This document shows, piece after piece, positions 35,463 through 44,173 of a stretch of DNA of 64,000 bases. The translations under genes and the position numbers were made by a program. This stretch comes from Mucilaginibacter sp. PAMB04168 (GTDB lineage Bacteria > Bacteroidota > Bacteroidia > Sphingobacteriales > Sphingobacteriaceae), in the NCBI RefSeq assembly GCF_039634365.2, contig NZ_CP155079.2, positions 992,001 through 1,056,000 on the forward strand, written 5' to 3'. Within the stretch, counting starts at the first letter, position 1. Each line of letters begins with the position of its first letter. Under the pieces are notes generated by a model, which was not told where the DNA came from, did not search any database, and worked only from the letters and a program-made list of their open reading frames with translations.

Positions 35463-38400
35463 TTACACCTTTACATTGCCCGTTCTTTTCAAATTACCCC
35501 AGCCGCTGTGCTGGCCTTTGAGGGCGTGGCGTAGAGACTTGAACAAGATGTAGTACATCAATTGCCGCCAGGCAAAGCGCTGCGGAATAATGTAGATTAA
35601 TTTGCGGTAACTCTCTTTTTCCATACGGAAAGCAATAACCGCTACTAAAAGATCGATAACGATAAACGCCAGGTAGAACGCAAAAATCTTTTCGGGATGG
35701 TCGCTGAAAAAGCCGCCAATCATCATTAAATCGGCCAGTGGTGAGAACAATGGCAGTATGATCTGAAAAATAAGGATGTTAGGCATACCCACCATGCCAA
35801 AAAATTTGTACTTGCGGTTAAATAAGGCATCGCGGTTTTTCCAGAAGCTTTGCATCACGCCATAACTCCATCTAAAACGTTGTTTCATCAGCATGTGCAC
35901 TGTTTCGGGCGCTTCGGTATAAGCAATAGCCTCACCAGCATTACGAATAACATAGCCCAGCTTGAGTATGCGCATTGTTAAATCGCAATCTTCGGCCAAA
36001 GTATCGGTAGTAAAGCCGCCTGCTTCAAAAATAGCCTCTTTCCGGAATGCCCCAATGGCTCCCGGTACCACCGTAATGCTGTTGAGTAAATCAAAAGCAC
36101 GGCGGTCCATATTTTGCGCCGTAATATATTCAATAGACTGCCAGCGTGTAATAAGGTTGGTCTCGTTACCCACTTTAACCGTACCGGCTACTGCGCCAAT
36201 CTCCTCATCGGTAAAGTAAGCCATCAGGTGTATAATGGCGTCGTTCTTCAGTAAAGTATCAGCATCAATACACACTACATAATTATACTTTGCCTGAGCA
36301 ATACCAAAGTTCAGGGCCGATGCTTTGCCGCCGTTAGGTTTGGTTAGTATCTTAACCATATCATGATTTTGATAGGCGGTGCTCACCACTTCAAACGTCC
36401 GGTCTTTAGAGCCATCGTCCACAAAAAGTATTTCCATTTTCGGATACTCCAGCTGCATCAGGCTTTGTATAGTTTTAACCGCTGTTACCTCCTCATTGTA
36501 AGCAGGCACAATAATACTTACCGGCGGCAGGGCGCTTACATCCACATCATGATCAGGCGCTTTTTTATTCAGGGCAAACTGCCTAACGGCCAATATGCCT
36601 ATAAGTATAATTCGGCCTACCGCTAAAAATATAGCGGTAAGGAACAGGTACAGTAAAAACCAGTTGCCATAAAATAAGCCCGAGTTAAACAGATCATACA
36701 ATCCGCCGGTGATGCCGCTGTTGGCATCGTCCGTTACAGGCGGCATCAGTTCATCCTTGCTCTTGTTTAATACATCGGCAATGGTGGTAAACTCATAACC
36801 CTTGCTTTTAAAGTATTGGATAATGCGCGGCAATGCCTTAACCGTTTCCTCGCGCGAATCGCCGCCGGCATCGTGTAGCAATATCATGGAGCCGTTTCCA
36901 GATTGTTTAATGGTACGGGCTACAATACTGTCGGCTGTTACGCCGGGTTCCCAGTCGTGCGGATCAATAAACTCGCCTATGTTAATGTAATTCTCTTTTT
37001 TGCTTTGCGCCACCGGAATGATCTCGTCAAGTGTTTGCGGCTCGGCATCAGCATTAAACGGCGCCCTGAAAAGCACGGTACTGTGCCCGGTTATGGATTC
37101 AATAAGCTTGCGGGTGGCATTTAACTCCAGACTTACGCGTTGGAGAGGGATTTTGGAGATATCGGGGTGAAAGAAGGTGTGGTTGCCAATCTCATAGCCT
37201 TCATTGTAAATGCGACGCAGCAGAGGCATGTTTTTTTCAACCATAGCACCCACCACAAAAAACGAAGCCGGTACTTTTTCTTTCTTTAGTATGTCCAGTA
37301 TTTGCGGTGTATAGGTAGGATCCGGACCATCATCAAACGTAAGAACCACCTTTTTTGGCGCATAGCCATACCGCCTGATCACATATTTGGTAGGCAGCTC
37401 TATATAAGTCTGGTTGGTGATGGTGAAAGTTTTAGGATCGAACTTTACATCAATTTTGCCCGTTTTAGGTTCAGATATAAGGTATAGCACCTCACCCTCG
37501 CCGGTGTAATCAACCTTTTTATTTAAGCCTACTTTGGTGAGTTTTTTTATATCGATACCCGTTTTGCGTAAAGAATCGGTAGATAAGTTCTTTTGGAAAA
37601 ATGACCACAAGCGCGGGTCTTCAGTTCCGAGCCGCCATAAGGCCACGCCGCCGGTAGCCCAATCATCGGCCATGCGGATGATGTTGAAATTGGTGGCAGC
37701 ATCGGCAAAGTATACGGTGTGCATCAAAGAGTCTGACCCACGGTAAGAAAAGTTCAAGTTGGCAGACTCGGGGTTGTAATTAATTTTGCTGTTGTGTTCC
37801 TGAGCGGTACTTACAGCCTCCTGGTAGCCTACTGAGGTGCCGTAATTATGTTCGGCCCAGTCAAAACCGCCGCCTGCCACCGTCAAAATAACCTTCTCGC
37901 TGGGTACCTGCTCACATACTTTATCCAGTATTTGCTCCACCCAATGCTGGTGCGAAATATCGCCTGCGTTACTGGCATCGTTATGCTGGTCAATAGCCAT
38001 TACAAAAAGGTAATCGTTCACTTTTTGTAAAAACTTCAAGTCAAACTCGTCATCTTCGGGCACCACATTTTGGGTTAACAGAAAGCCCTGGGTGTGCAAT
38101 GTGCTGTAAAGCTCCTGCTGAAATGCACGGTATGCCGGCCGGTTACGATCTTTTATGTCGTCAAAGCTCAAGTTAAGGCCTTTAAGCTTGTATTTGGTTA
38201 AGCTTTCGGCAATGTTGTTAATGAATGCTGTACGCAGCTTAGGGTTGCCAACTATGCGGTTAACGTCCTTACTATCGAAACCGCCGCTTACATTGTTGTA
38301 ATTAATATAATTGGTAAGTGTTATGACAACGGGTTTATGATGGCGTTTATTCAGGTTTACCAGGCCGGTGTCCATACGCACGGTAATGGTGTCTTCACCA

Positions 38401-38813
38401 GGAGTAATGGCAAAGCCTTCGCTCACTACCATGTCCAGTTTGCCTATGTTATCAACCAGCGAGGTATAGGCCTGTGGTTCCCAGGCGTGATAAAAGCCTA
38501 CGTTAATCCGGAAAGCGTTATTTGGATGTTTAAGCTGATGCAAGTGTAATGCCCGCCTGATCTCCTGTATCTGAGCTTTCTGAACCGTAAAATCGCGGTA
38601 TTCGGTTGATCGCTTGAGCTTGTTTAACTCGGCTTTGGTTAGCTTTTTAGGTGTTGGCGTAAGGTTGGGAAGCTCGGGATACTGCTTTGACGTAACAGTA
38701 ATTGCAGCGCCTACTACGCCGCTTACTAAAATAAACAGCAGCACTCGGCTAAGCCATTTAAAGCTATTCCAACGTTTAGGATTATCAGCTTGAAAAATTT
38801 GTTTATGAGCCAT
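35463..38813 (-). CDS. Trifunctional GH18-like / polysaccharide deacetylase / processive GT2 fusion
   Basis: A 1116-aa membrane protein in one frame. After an N-terminal membrane helix (about 23-42) comes a GH18-like chitinase-fold domain (about 100-410), then a CE4 polysaccharide deacetylase (about 487-690) with TFDDGP, NHTFFHPD, RAPF and ILLHD motifs, a membrane segment (about 715-745), and a family 2 glycosyltransferase (about 760-990) with DD at 799, DAD at 850, ED at 941 and QRFRW at 978, which marks processive synthases of the NodC/PgaC/hyaluronan type; further helices end the protein. The likely product is a beta-linked N-acetylhexosamine polymer, partly deacetylated outside the membrane. 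The GH18 active site is degenerate. A -7 element lies 25 bases upstream. Confidence 0.9.
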   Translation of the reverse strand: MAHKQIFQADNPKRWNSFKWLSRVLLFILVSGVVGAAITVTSKQYPELPNLTPTPKKLTKAELNKLKRSTEYRDFTVQKAQIQEIRRALHLHQLKHPNNAFRINVGFYHAWEPQAYTSLVDNIGKLDMVVSEGFAITPGEDTITVRMDTGLVNLNKRHHKPVVITLTNYINYNNVSGGFDSKDVNRIVGNPKLRTAFINNIAESLTKYKLKGLNLSFDDIKDRNRPAYRAFQQELYSTLHTQGFLLTQNVVPEDDEFDLKFLQKVNDYLFVMAIDQHNDASNAGDISHQHWVEQILDKVCEQVPSEKVILTVAGGGFDWAEHNYGTSVGYQEAVSTAQEHNSKINYNPESANLNFSYRGSDSLMHTVYFADAATNFNIIRMADDWATGGVALWRLGTEDPRLWSFFQKNLSTDSLRKTGIDIKKLTKVGLNKKVDYTGEGEVLYLISEPKTGKIDVKFDPKTFTITNQTYIELPTKYVIRRYGYAPKKVVLTFDDGPDPTYTPQILDILKKEKVPASFFVVGAMVEKNMPLLRRIYNEGYEIGNHTFFHPDISKIPLQRVSLELNATRKLIESITGHSTVLFRAPFNADAEPQTLDEIIPVAQSKKENYINIGEFIDPHDWEPGVTADSIVARTIKQSGNGSMILLHDAGGDSREETVKALPRIIQYFKSKGYEFTTIADVLNKSKDELMPPVTDDANSGITGGLYDLFNSGLFYGNWFLLYLFLTAIFLAVGRIILIGILAVRQFALNKKAPDHDVDVSALPPVSIIVPAYNEEVTAVKTIQSLMQLEYPKMEILFVDDGSKDRTFEVVSTAYQNHDMVKILTKPNGGKASALNFGIAQAKYNYVVCIDADTLLKNDAIIHLMAYFTDEEIGAVAGTVKVGNETNLITRWQSIEYITAQNMDRRAFDLLNSITVVPGAIGAFRKEAIFEAGGFTTDTLAEDCDLTMRILKLGYVIRNAGEAIAYTEAPETVHMLMKQRFRWSYGVMQSFWKNRDALFNRKYKFFGMVGMPNILIFQIILPLFSPLADLMMIGGFFSDHPEKIFAFYLAFIVIDLLVAVIAFRMEKESYRKLIYIIPQRFAWRQLMYYILFKSLRHALKGQHSGWGNLKRTGNVKV

Positions 38814-38837
38814 CAGCAGTTAGTACGTTTCGCAGAA

Positions 38838-38845
38838 CAAAACTA
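38838..38845 (-). promoter_or_regulatory. -7 promoter element for the glycan-synthase fusion
   Basis: On the minus strand this reads TAGTTTTG, an exact TAnnTTTG match, 24 bases before the start codon. No clear -33 element. Confidence 0.4.
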
Positions 38846-38886
38846 ACGGTTTTAATGAATAAACTTGTTAAAAGGAGCTTTAGCGT

Positions 38887-39048
38887 TTAAGAACCCAGTT
38901 TGTCGGGATTAACGTTCGAAAAATCGACCCCGCATTTACAGTTTGAACCACAGCCTTTTTTAGTATAAAGACTTTTATATACCATACGGCCCACATAAAC
39001 CACAGCGGCCGCAAAAAGTAATATAATGATGATGGTTTGAAAACTCAT
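38887..39048 (-). CDS. FeoB-associated Cys-rich membrane protein
   Basis: A 53-aa protein too short for routine gene calling. One N-terminal transmembrane helix (residues 4-20, TIIIILLFAAAVVYVG) is followed by a basic stretch and the cysteine cluster GCGSNCKCG, then a short polar tail. This is the layout of the small Cys-rich proteins usually found beside the ferrous-iron transporter FeoB. No feoA or feoB is in this window. A -7 element (39053-39060) lies four bases before the ATG, which supports real expression. Confidence 0.8.
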   Translation of the reverse strand: MSFQTIIIILLFAAAVVYVGRMVYKSLYTKKGCGSNCKCGVDFSNVNPDKLGS

Positions 39049-39052
39049 AGTG

Positions 39053-39060
39053 CAAAAATA
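39053..39060 (-). promoter_or_regulatory. -7 promoter element for the Cys-rich small protein
   Basis: On the minus strand it reads TATTTTTG (TAnnTTTG), ending only four bases before the ATG at 39048; the mRNA would be leaderless or nearly so. Confidence 0.45.
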
Positions 39061-39127
39061 CAGATTGTTATATCATATACACGTAAAAACCAATGCAATA
39101 GTATTAGCCGCACCTAATAAGTAATGC

Positions 39128-40321
39128 TTATTTAGGAAAGAAAGCAGTAGTACCGCCCACCCAGTCGAAATCTTTATTGTAGCGTACACCAATCATTTTG
39201 CCACGGCTTAAGCGTGCAAGGTTTATAGCCAGAGTTGGTTCATCATCACCGTCTGGCCAAAGGTATAGCAGCCGAATCTCGGCCTTTACGCCACCGTCGG
39301 GCGCTTCAACCACAGGTTTATAGTGTACTTTTTCTTGCAATATCCAGTTCTCCGGGTCCTTAATGCTTTCAACGTCCGTAGCGGTAACATCAATAATTAC
39401 GCCCTGGCCGGCAAAGGAGAATAAGGGTTTAAGAACATAGTTTTCCAAATCGGCGGGTATGGCCGCTAACTCATGCAAAAAGAACGTTTTAGGTATCGCA
39501 TCTCCTTTTAAGTAGGGCATGGTAAACTTACTAATGCGATAGAACCAGTTAGGGTGGGTTACCCATTCCACATCGAGCGTTTGTCGCAAATCAACATACC
39601 CATCAAAAGGCGTACCTTCTGTTTCAATCTCGTCAAATATAAGGCGATTGTATATGCGCTTAATTAATTTATCTTCACCGTTGGCCTCATAAAATAACTG
39701 ATTGCCTTTTTGCTTTATATCGCCTAACGATACGATGGGAATGCCCAGGTATTGCTGCGTAATATAAAAGTCGACCGATGTTTTTTGTTCGAGAGCATTC
39801 ACATCCATCAATACAACTTCGTGAGGCTGGTAGGGCCCCAATATGGTTTCTCTCAATAAGTCTGTATAATCCTGTTTACCCAGGTTGTTGAAGTAGATTG
39901 TCCAGTCATCGGCAATATCATAAGCCTGGCTGTAAGTATCACCCAGCTTAACCTGGAAACCGTATAGAGATGGAAAGCCTTGCAATTCTATAAGCTTAGG
40001 TACGATGTTGCCGGCTTCATCTTTACAAACGCCAAAATCTAAGGCAATGAAATGAGGATGATCATTCTCATTAGCTACTTTCCATTTTTGCGGAATTGCA
40101 CGCTCGGTTAGTTCTTTAAAACCTGGTTGCAATATAGTTTGCAGGATATTGTTACCAGCGGCTAGCAGCTTCTCTTTAAATTCGGTCGTTAAAAAGATAG
40201 GCGTTTCTGCCACGCGGAATGCCACATCAGCAGGCAGGTCTTTATTGAGCAGCTGTAAAAACTGCTGATATTTTTCGGTGCTGAAGTTAGCGTTGAATTT
40301 GCTGCGGGCGGATTTTTCCAT
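39128..40321 (-). CDS. ATP-grasp-like protein, last gene of the amidoligase cluster
   Basis: A 397-aa soluble protein without a firm family assignment. The C-terminal third has the shape of an ATP-grasp nucleotide site: a lysine strand and glycine loop in YVLKPLFSFAGQGVIIDV, WILQEKVHYKPVV and KAEIRLLYLWPDG. The N-terminal two thirds include PHFIALDFGVCKDEAG and LIELQGFPSLYGFQ, the latter resembling the acidic metal-binding end of ATP-grasp enzymes placed early, so a rearranged order is possible. It lies 92 bases downstream of the glutamine amidotransferase on the same strand. It probably forms a carboxylate-amine bond with ATP; substrate unknown. Confidence 0.75.
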   Translation of the reverse strand: MEKSARSKFNANFSTEKYQQFLQLLNKDLPADVAFRVAETPIFLTTEFKEKLLAAGNNILQTILQPGFKELTERAIPQKWKVANENDHPHFIALDFGVCKDEAGNIVPKLIELQGFPSLYGFQVKLGDTYSQAYDIADDWTIYFNNLGKQDYTDLLRETILGPYQPHEVVLMDVNALEQKTSVDFYITQQYLGIPIVSLGDIKQKGNQLFYEANGEDKLIKRIYNRLIFDEIETEGTPFDGYVDLRQTLDVEWVTHPNWFYRISKFTMPYLKGDAIPKTFFLHELAAIPADLENYVLKPLFSFAGQGVIIDVTATDVESIKDPENWILQEKVHYKPVVEAPDGGVKAEIRLLYLWPDGDDEPTLAINLARLSRGKMIGVRYNKDFDWVGGTTAFFPK

Positions 40322-40413
40322 AGAGATGTTTTTTAAAAGTAGTTCGACGACTTAGCACTTAAAGTTTTCAAGCAAGTTCAGACTTACATTTGTGAATCAT
40401 ACTCCTTATCCGC

Positions 40414-41244
40414 CTATGCTTCCTGCAAACTCAGTATGGCCTCATGTAAAAAGTTAGGTATAATGGTATTTTGCGTGTGCATGATCTTGTCCGGGTCTTC
40501 CAGGCGTTCAATCATCTCATGATACTTGGTTTCGCCGTGTTCATCTATTACCTCTTTCTTTTTCTCGTCGGTAATTAAATACTCTTTCATGCCTATGGCA
40601 TCAGCCTCGGGGTGAAATTGCGTGCCTACAAAGTATTCGTTGAAACGTATAGCCATCATAGCACGCGGATATTCTACATAAGGCCGTTCTTTTTCAATAG
40701 CAATGAGCGTTGCTCCAGTCTCTTTAAAACGGTTTTCATCAGGGTTAATTACCTGCCATGAGCGGGAATCAACTGCATAGAATGGGTCGCTCAGGTCTTC
40801 GAAAATAGCTTCGCTATGTCCGCTGGGTGTTAAATGCACTGGTAATGCGCCAAATGATGGTGAATGGCGCAAATTCACCTCGCCCAGTTGCCAGCGGCGG
40901 CACATTAACTGGAACGAGTGACAAACGAAAAGCACATGCTTTTTGGCTCCATCGGTAGTTTGATTGTGCTTGTCAATAGCATCAATCAATTTAAAATAGT
41001 TGTTTTCCCAGTCAGACCCTTCGCTATCAATAGGGCTACCCGGACCGCCGCTTGATATATAGATATCAAACTCGGTACCAGGTACCTCATTAGCTCCGCG
41101 GACGTCAAATACCTGGTAGCTCAGGTTTAACTGACCGTCGGTCTTATACCGTACTAATATATCCTGAAAACAGCGCATGCCCTGGTTAGGGTGACCTGCA
41201 TATAAATCGAGTATAGCTACTTTTATGGATGTTGTATCTGTCAT
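40414..41244 (-). CDS. Class I glutamine amidotransferase-like protein
   Basis: A 276-aa protein with the GATase1 fold, which releases ammonia from glutamine for a partner ligase. The nucleophile elbow is LFVCHSFQLMCRR (catalytic Cys), with the oxyanion strand ISSGGPGSP before it and the His-Glu pair in VGTQFHPEADAIG. All triad residues are present. The ATG at 41244 lies eight bases after the GCS2 stop; a TTG at 41256 overlapping that stop is an alternative. No synthetase domain is fused, so the ammonia is probably passed to one of the ligases in the cluster. Confidence 0.85.
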   Translation of the reverse strand: MTDTTSIKVAILDLYAGHPNQGMRCFQDILVRYKTDGQLNLSYQVFDVRGANEVPGTEFDIYISSGGPGSPIDSEGSDWENNYFKLIDAIDKHNQTTDGAKKHVLFVCHSFQLMCRRWQLGEVNLRHSPSFGALPVHLTPSGHSEAIFEDLSDPFYAVDSRSWQVINPDENRFKETGATLIAIEKERPYVEYPRAMMAIRFNEYFVGTQFHPEADAIGMKEYLITDEKKKEVIDEHGETKYHEMIERLEDPDKIMHTQNTIIPNFLHEAILSLQEA

Positions 41245-41252
41245 CACGTTGC

Positions 41253-42350
41253 TCAAATCCCTTTTAATGTTTGCGAGGTAATATAATCTACCACGTCTAC
41301 AAAGTTACCTTTTTGCTGATAAACAGCCAACTGGCGGTCGGCTCCGGTACCGTGTTCCAGTATCTGGTGTATGTATTGCAAATCATCGCGGCATCCTAAA
41401 TCATCCACTACATCATCCACAAAATCTAACAGTTCCAGTATCAGTGCACGGGTGTTTACTTCTTGTTGCTTGCCAAAATCTATCAGTTTGCCATCAATGC
41501 CATAACGTGCGGCGCGCCATTTATTTTCATTAATGAGGGCACGAGGATAGGTGATAAACTTCATGTTTTGCAACCGCAGCTTGTACAGCTTGGCACACAA
41601 TGCCTGAAAAATTGCGGTAAAGGCAATTGTCTCATCAACCAGCATAGGACAATCACATATCCTGAACTCAATAGTTTCATAGAATGGATGTACCCGGATA
41701 TCCCACCAGATCTTTTTGGCGTTATCAATGCAGTTGGTTTTTACCAGCAGCTTAATGTAATTGTCGTACTCCTCAATACTGCTAAAAGCGTCGGGTATGC
41801 CGGTACGCGGAAACTTATCAAACACCTTGGTACGGTATGATTTATAACCGGTATTACGCCCTTCCCAAAAGGGTGAATTGGCGCTCATGGCGAAAACGTG
41901 TGGCAAAAAGTAGCGTACCTGGTTGGCAATATGTATGGCCATCTCCCGCGATTGGATGCCCACATGCACATGTAAACCAAAAATAAGGTTCGAGCGGGCG
42001 GCATCCTGCAGTTCGTCTACAATTTCGTTATATCTTGGATGTTCAGTAATAAGCTGGCCCGCCCAGTGCGAAAAAGGATGCGTGCCGGCCGCACCTATAC
42101 GCAAACCCATATCACCTGCCAGTTGGGCCACCGTAAGACGTAGTTTGCTCACCTCTTTACGTGCCTCCTCGGTGTTGCGGCAAATATGCGTGCCTACTTC
42201 CACTACAGCCTGGTGCATTTCTGCCTTTACCTGGTCTTCGTGAATGCGCTGGGCACCGTCTACAATCTTTTGTTCATGCGATTTTAGTTCCCGACTAACC
42301 GGGTCTATCACCATAAACTCTTCCTCAACCCCAATGGTAAACTCATTCAT
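41253..42350 (-). CDS. GCS2-type carboxylate-amine ligase (YbdK-like)
   Basis: A 365-aa member of the glutamate-cysteine ligase 2 family, which joins an amino-acid carboxylate to an amine using ATP. It begins with the family signature FTIGVEEEFMVIDP and shows the metal/ATP site VVEVGTHICRNTEE, the FGLHVHVGIQ motif and the ECR-like EFRICDCPMLVDE. YbdK itself has weak glutamate-cysteine ligase activity, but the cluster setting suggests another substrate. It follows the DUF4262 gene by three bases and nearly overlaps the amidotransferase gene. Confidence 0.92.
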   Translation of the reverse strand: MNEFTIGVEEEFMVIDPVSRELKSHEQKIVDGAQRIHEDQVKAEMHQAVVEVGTHICRNTEEARKEVSKLRLTVAQLAGDMGLRIGAAGTHPFSHWAGQLITEHPRYNEIVDELQDAARSNLIFGLHVHVGIQSREMAIHIANQVRYFLPHVFAMSANSPFWEGRNTGYKSYRTKVFDKFPRTGIPDAFSSIEEYDNYIKLLVKTNCIDNAKKIWWDIRVHPFYETIEFRICDCPMLVDETIAFTAIFQALCAKLYKLRLQNMKFITYPRALINENKWRAARYGIDGKLIDFGKQQEVNTRALILELLDFVDDVVDDLGCRDDLQYIHQILEHGTGADRQLAVYQQKGNFVDVVDYITSQTLKGI

Positions 42351-42353
42351 AGC

Positions 42354-42818
42354 TTAAAAATTTAGTGGTCCTAATATGGGTTGTATATGCTTTATTCTCT
42401 GAGGCCAATCACTTTGCCAAGGGTAAATGCCCTTTACTGTTGGATAAATACACTGTAACACCGGAAACTCATCGTTTTTATAAAACCAGTGTGCATAACC
42501 TAAATAGTCTCGGTAATTACATTGATCAATAGGGATAAAATAGCACTCAAAGCCTTCCAGTATATCCGGCGAATAGGAGTACGCATCAAAAACTTTTCCA
42601 CTTTTAATGGCTTCTCCCATATCGTTAATGAGCGAATGAATTAATTCTTGCTGCAGGCCTATAATGATGATCTCCGGGTGTTTAAAGTTGTGAAACAAAC
42701 CGACAGAAAAGCCAAAGCCAGGCAGGCCGTTATCAGCAAGGACGTGAACAATATGGAACCCATATTGCTCTACGTCACTTATTAACTTTTTATCACCGTC
42801 GGTTAATGCAGTATCCAT
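42354..42818 (-). CDS. DUF4262-domain protein
   Basis: A 154-aa cytoplasmic protein of the DUF4262 family, whose function is unknown. Family features are VEQYGFHIVHVLADNG, GFGFSVGLFHNFKHPEIIIIG and the Trp-rich end YPWQSDWPQ. It starts directly after the stop of the ATP-grasp gene and ends three bases before the GCS2 gene, so it is firmly part of this operon. Its small size and lack of catalytic motifs could fit an accessory or binding role, but this is a guess. Confidence 0.85.
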   Translation of the reverse strand: MDTALTDGDKKLISDVEQYGFHIVHVLADNGLPGFGFSVGLFHNFKHPEIIIIGLQQELIHSLINDMGEAIKSGKVFDAYSYSPDILEGFECYFIPIDQCNYRDYLGYAHWFYKNDEFPVLQCIYPTVKGIYPWQSDWPQRIKHIQPILGPLNF

Positions 42819-44057
42819 TTAATCTTTTTTCTTGGCCTTTTTGCCCTTTTCCTTTACAGGCTCTGCCTTTGTAACCGGTTCCTTAATTGCTTTTACCTTA
42901 GTTGCTGCTTCCTTGGCAGGTGCAGCCGGCTTTGCAGTTTGTACAGCTGCTTTAGGCGCGGCAGCAGCTTTGGCTTTTTTAGGTTTAGCCGCTTCGGTTA
43001 TTGCGCCTTCATCAGTTATAGCATGGTCAATAGTGCCTAAACTTGGCGCTGCCGGGGCTGCGGCTGCCGCTTTTGCTGTTTTAGTTTTTGTTGCTGAAGC
43101 CGCTACTAAAGGTGTTTGGTTCACGGCTCCTTTTAAATATTGGCCCCAAGTTAAATTGTCTACACCGTTTTTCTGTTGTTGTGCACGCTCAATAGCATAA
43201 GTGGCAGCCGTTTCAACCACCCAGTCAAAGTTTTCCTGGCCTACACTGTTCACGTCGGCATCTGGCGCCGGGTTGCAAAAATCAATAGCGTAGGGGATGC
43301 CATCGCGTACGGCAAACTCCACGGTATTAAAATCGTAGCCTAAATATTGATTTAGTTTTAGCACGTACTCTTCAATAGTGGCCAGCAGTTTTTTATCAGC
43401 CGGGGCTTTGCCATGCTCATAACGCAGGTGATGCGGGTTGCGTGGCTCATATTGCATAATACGTACGTGCTTACCGCCAATGCAGTAGCAACGGAAATAA
43501 TCATCAAAAATAATCTCTTCCTGTAACAGCATCACCAGTTCGCCGGTACCTTCAAACTTAGTCCATAGGTCTTCTTTGTCACTAATCTTGTAAACATCGC
43601 GCCAGCCGCCACCGTCAAACGGTTTCATGTATGCCGGGAAGCCTACATAGTTAAATATGGCATCCCAGTCTAACGGGTAGGCCAGGTTACGGAAGGATTG
43701 ATCATTAGTTCCTTTAGGATGATCGCGCGAAGGGAGTAATACGGTTTTAGGAACAGGAATGCCCAGCTTTACCGCCAGTGCATTATTAAAAAACTTTTCA
43801 TCAGCGCTCCACCAGAACGGGTTATTGATAACGGCAGTGCCTGATATAGCCGCATTTTTAAGCGCCGCCCGGTAAAACGGCACATCTTGCGATATGCGGT
43901 CAATTATTACCGCATAATCAAGCGGCTCGCCTTGCATTACCTTATCAATGCGCACAAACTCGGCGCTGATATCTTTTATGCCTTTTTCATTTATGCGATC
44001 TACAAAAGCCTGTGGAAAGGTGTTCTCCTGTCCAAATAAAATGCCTATTTTTTTCAT
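42819..44057 (-). CDS. ATP-grasp ligase with a long Lys/Ala/Pro-rich C-terminal tail
   Basis: A 412-aa protein. Residues 1-315 form an ATP-grasp enzyme similar to D-Ala-D-Ala ligase and RimK: N-terminal KKIGILFGQE, the central lysine strand PAYMKPFDGGGWRDVYKI, LLQEEIIFDDYFRCY and the metal motif YAIDFCNPAPDADV. Residues 320-412 are low-complexity, rich in Lys, Ala and Pro and ending in KEKGKKAKKKD, resembling histone H1-like tails. The tail is unusual for this family. The gene is followed without a gap by the DUF4262 gene. Likely an amide-bond-forming ligase; substrates unknown. Confidence 0.87.
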   Translation of the reverse strand: MKKIGILFGQENTFPQAFVDRINEKGIKDISAEFVRIDKVMQGEPLDYAVIIDRISQDVPFYRAALKNAAISGTAVINNPFWWSADEKFFNNALAVKLGIPVPKTVLLPSRDHPKGTNDQSFRNLAYPLDWDAIFNYVGFPAYMKPFDGGGWRDVYKISDKEDLWTKFEGTGELVMLLQEEIIFDDYFRCYCIGGKHVRIMQYEPRNPHHLRYEHGKAPADKKLLATIEEYVLKLNQYLGYDFNTVEFAVRDGIPYAIDFCNPAPDADVNSVGQENFDWVVETAATYAIERAQQQKNGVDNLTWGQYLKGAVNQTPLVAASATKTKTAKAAAAAPAAPSLGTIDHAITDEGAITEAAKPKKAKAAAAPKAAVQTAKPAAPAKEAATKVKAIKEPVTKAEPVKEKGKKAKKKD

Positions 44058-44173
44058 AAGTGTAGGTTGTGTTTAGTTGTTGTTAATATTTAGTTGTAGG
44101 TTTTATGCTGTAAGCTTTCTGTTTTTTAAACCTGTTTTAAATCTTGACGCTGGCTCTTATTCTAGTATCGCTA

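Noticed and set aside
42832..43200. Plus-strand frame rich in Ala, Val and Phe opposite the ligase tail
   Set aside because: It is the complement of the Lys/Ala/Pro-rich tail of the ligase, whose frame is supported by the ATP-grasp domain.
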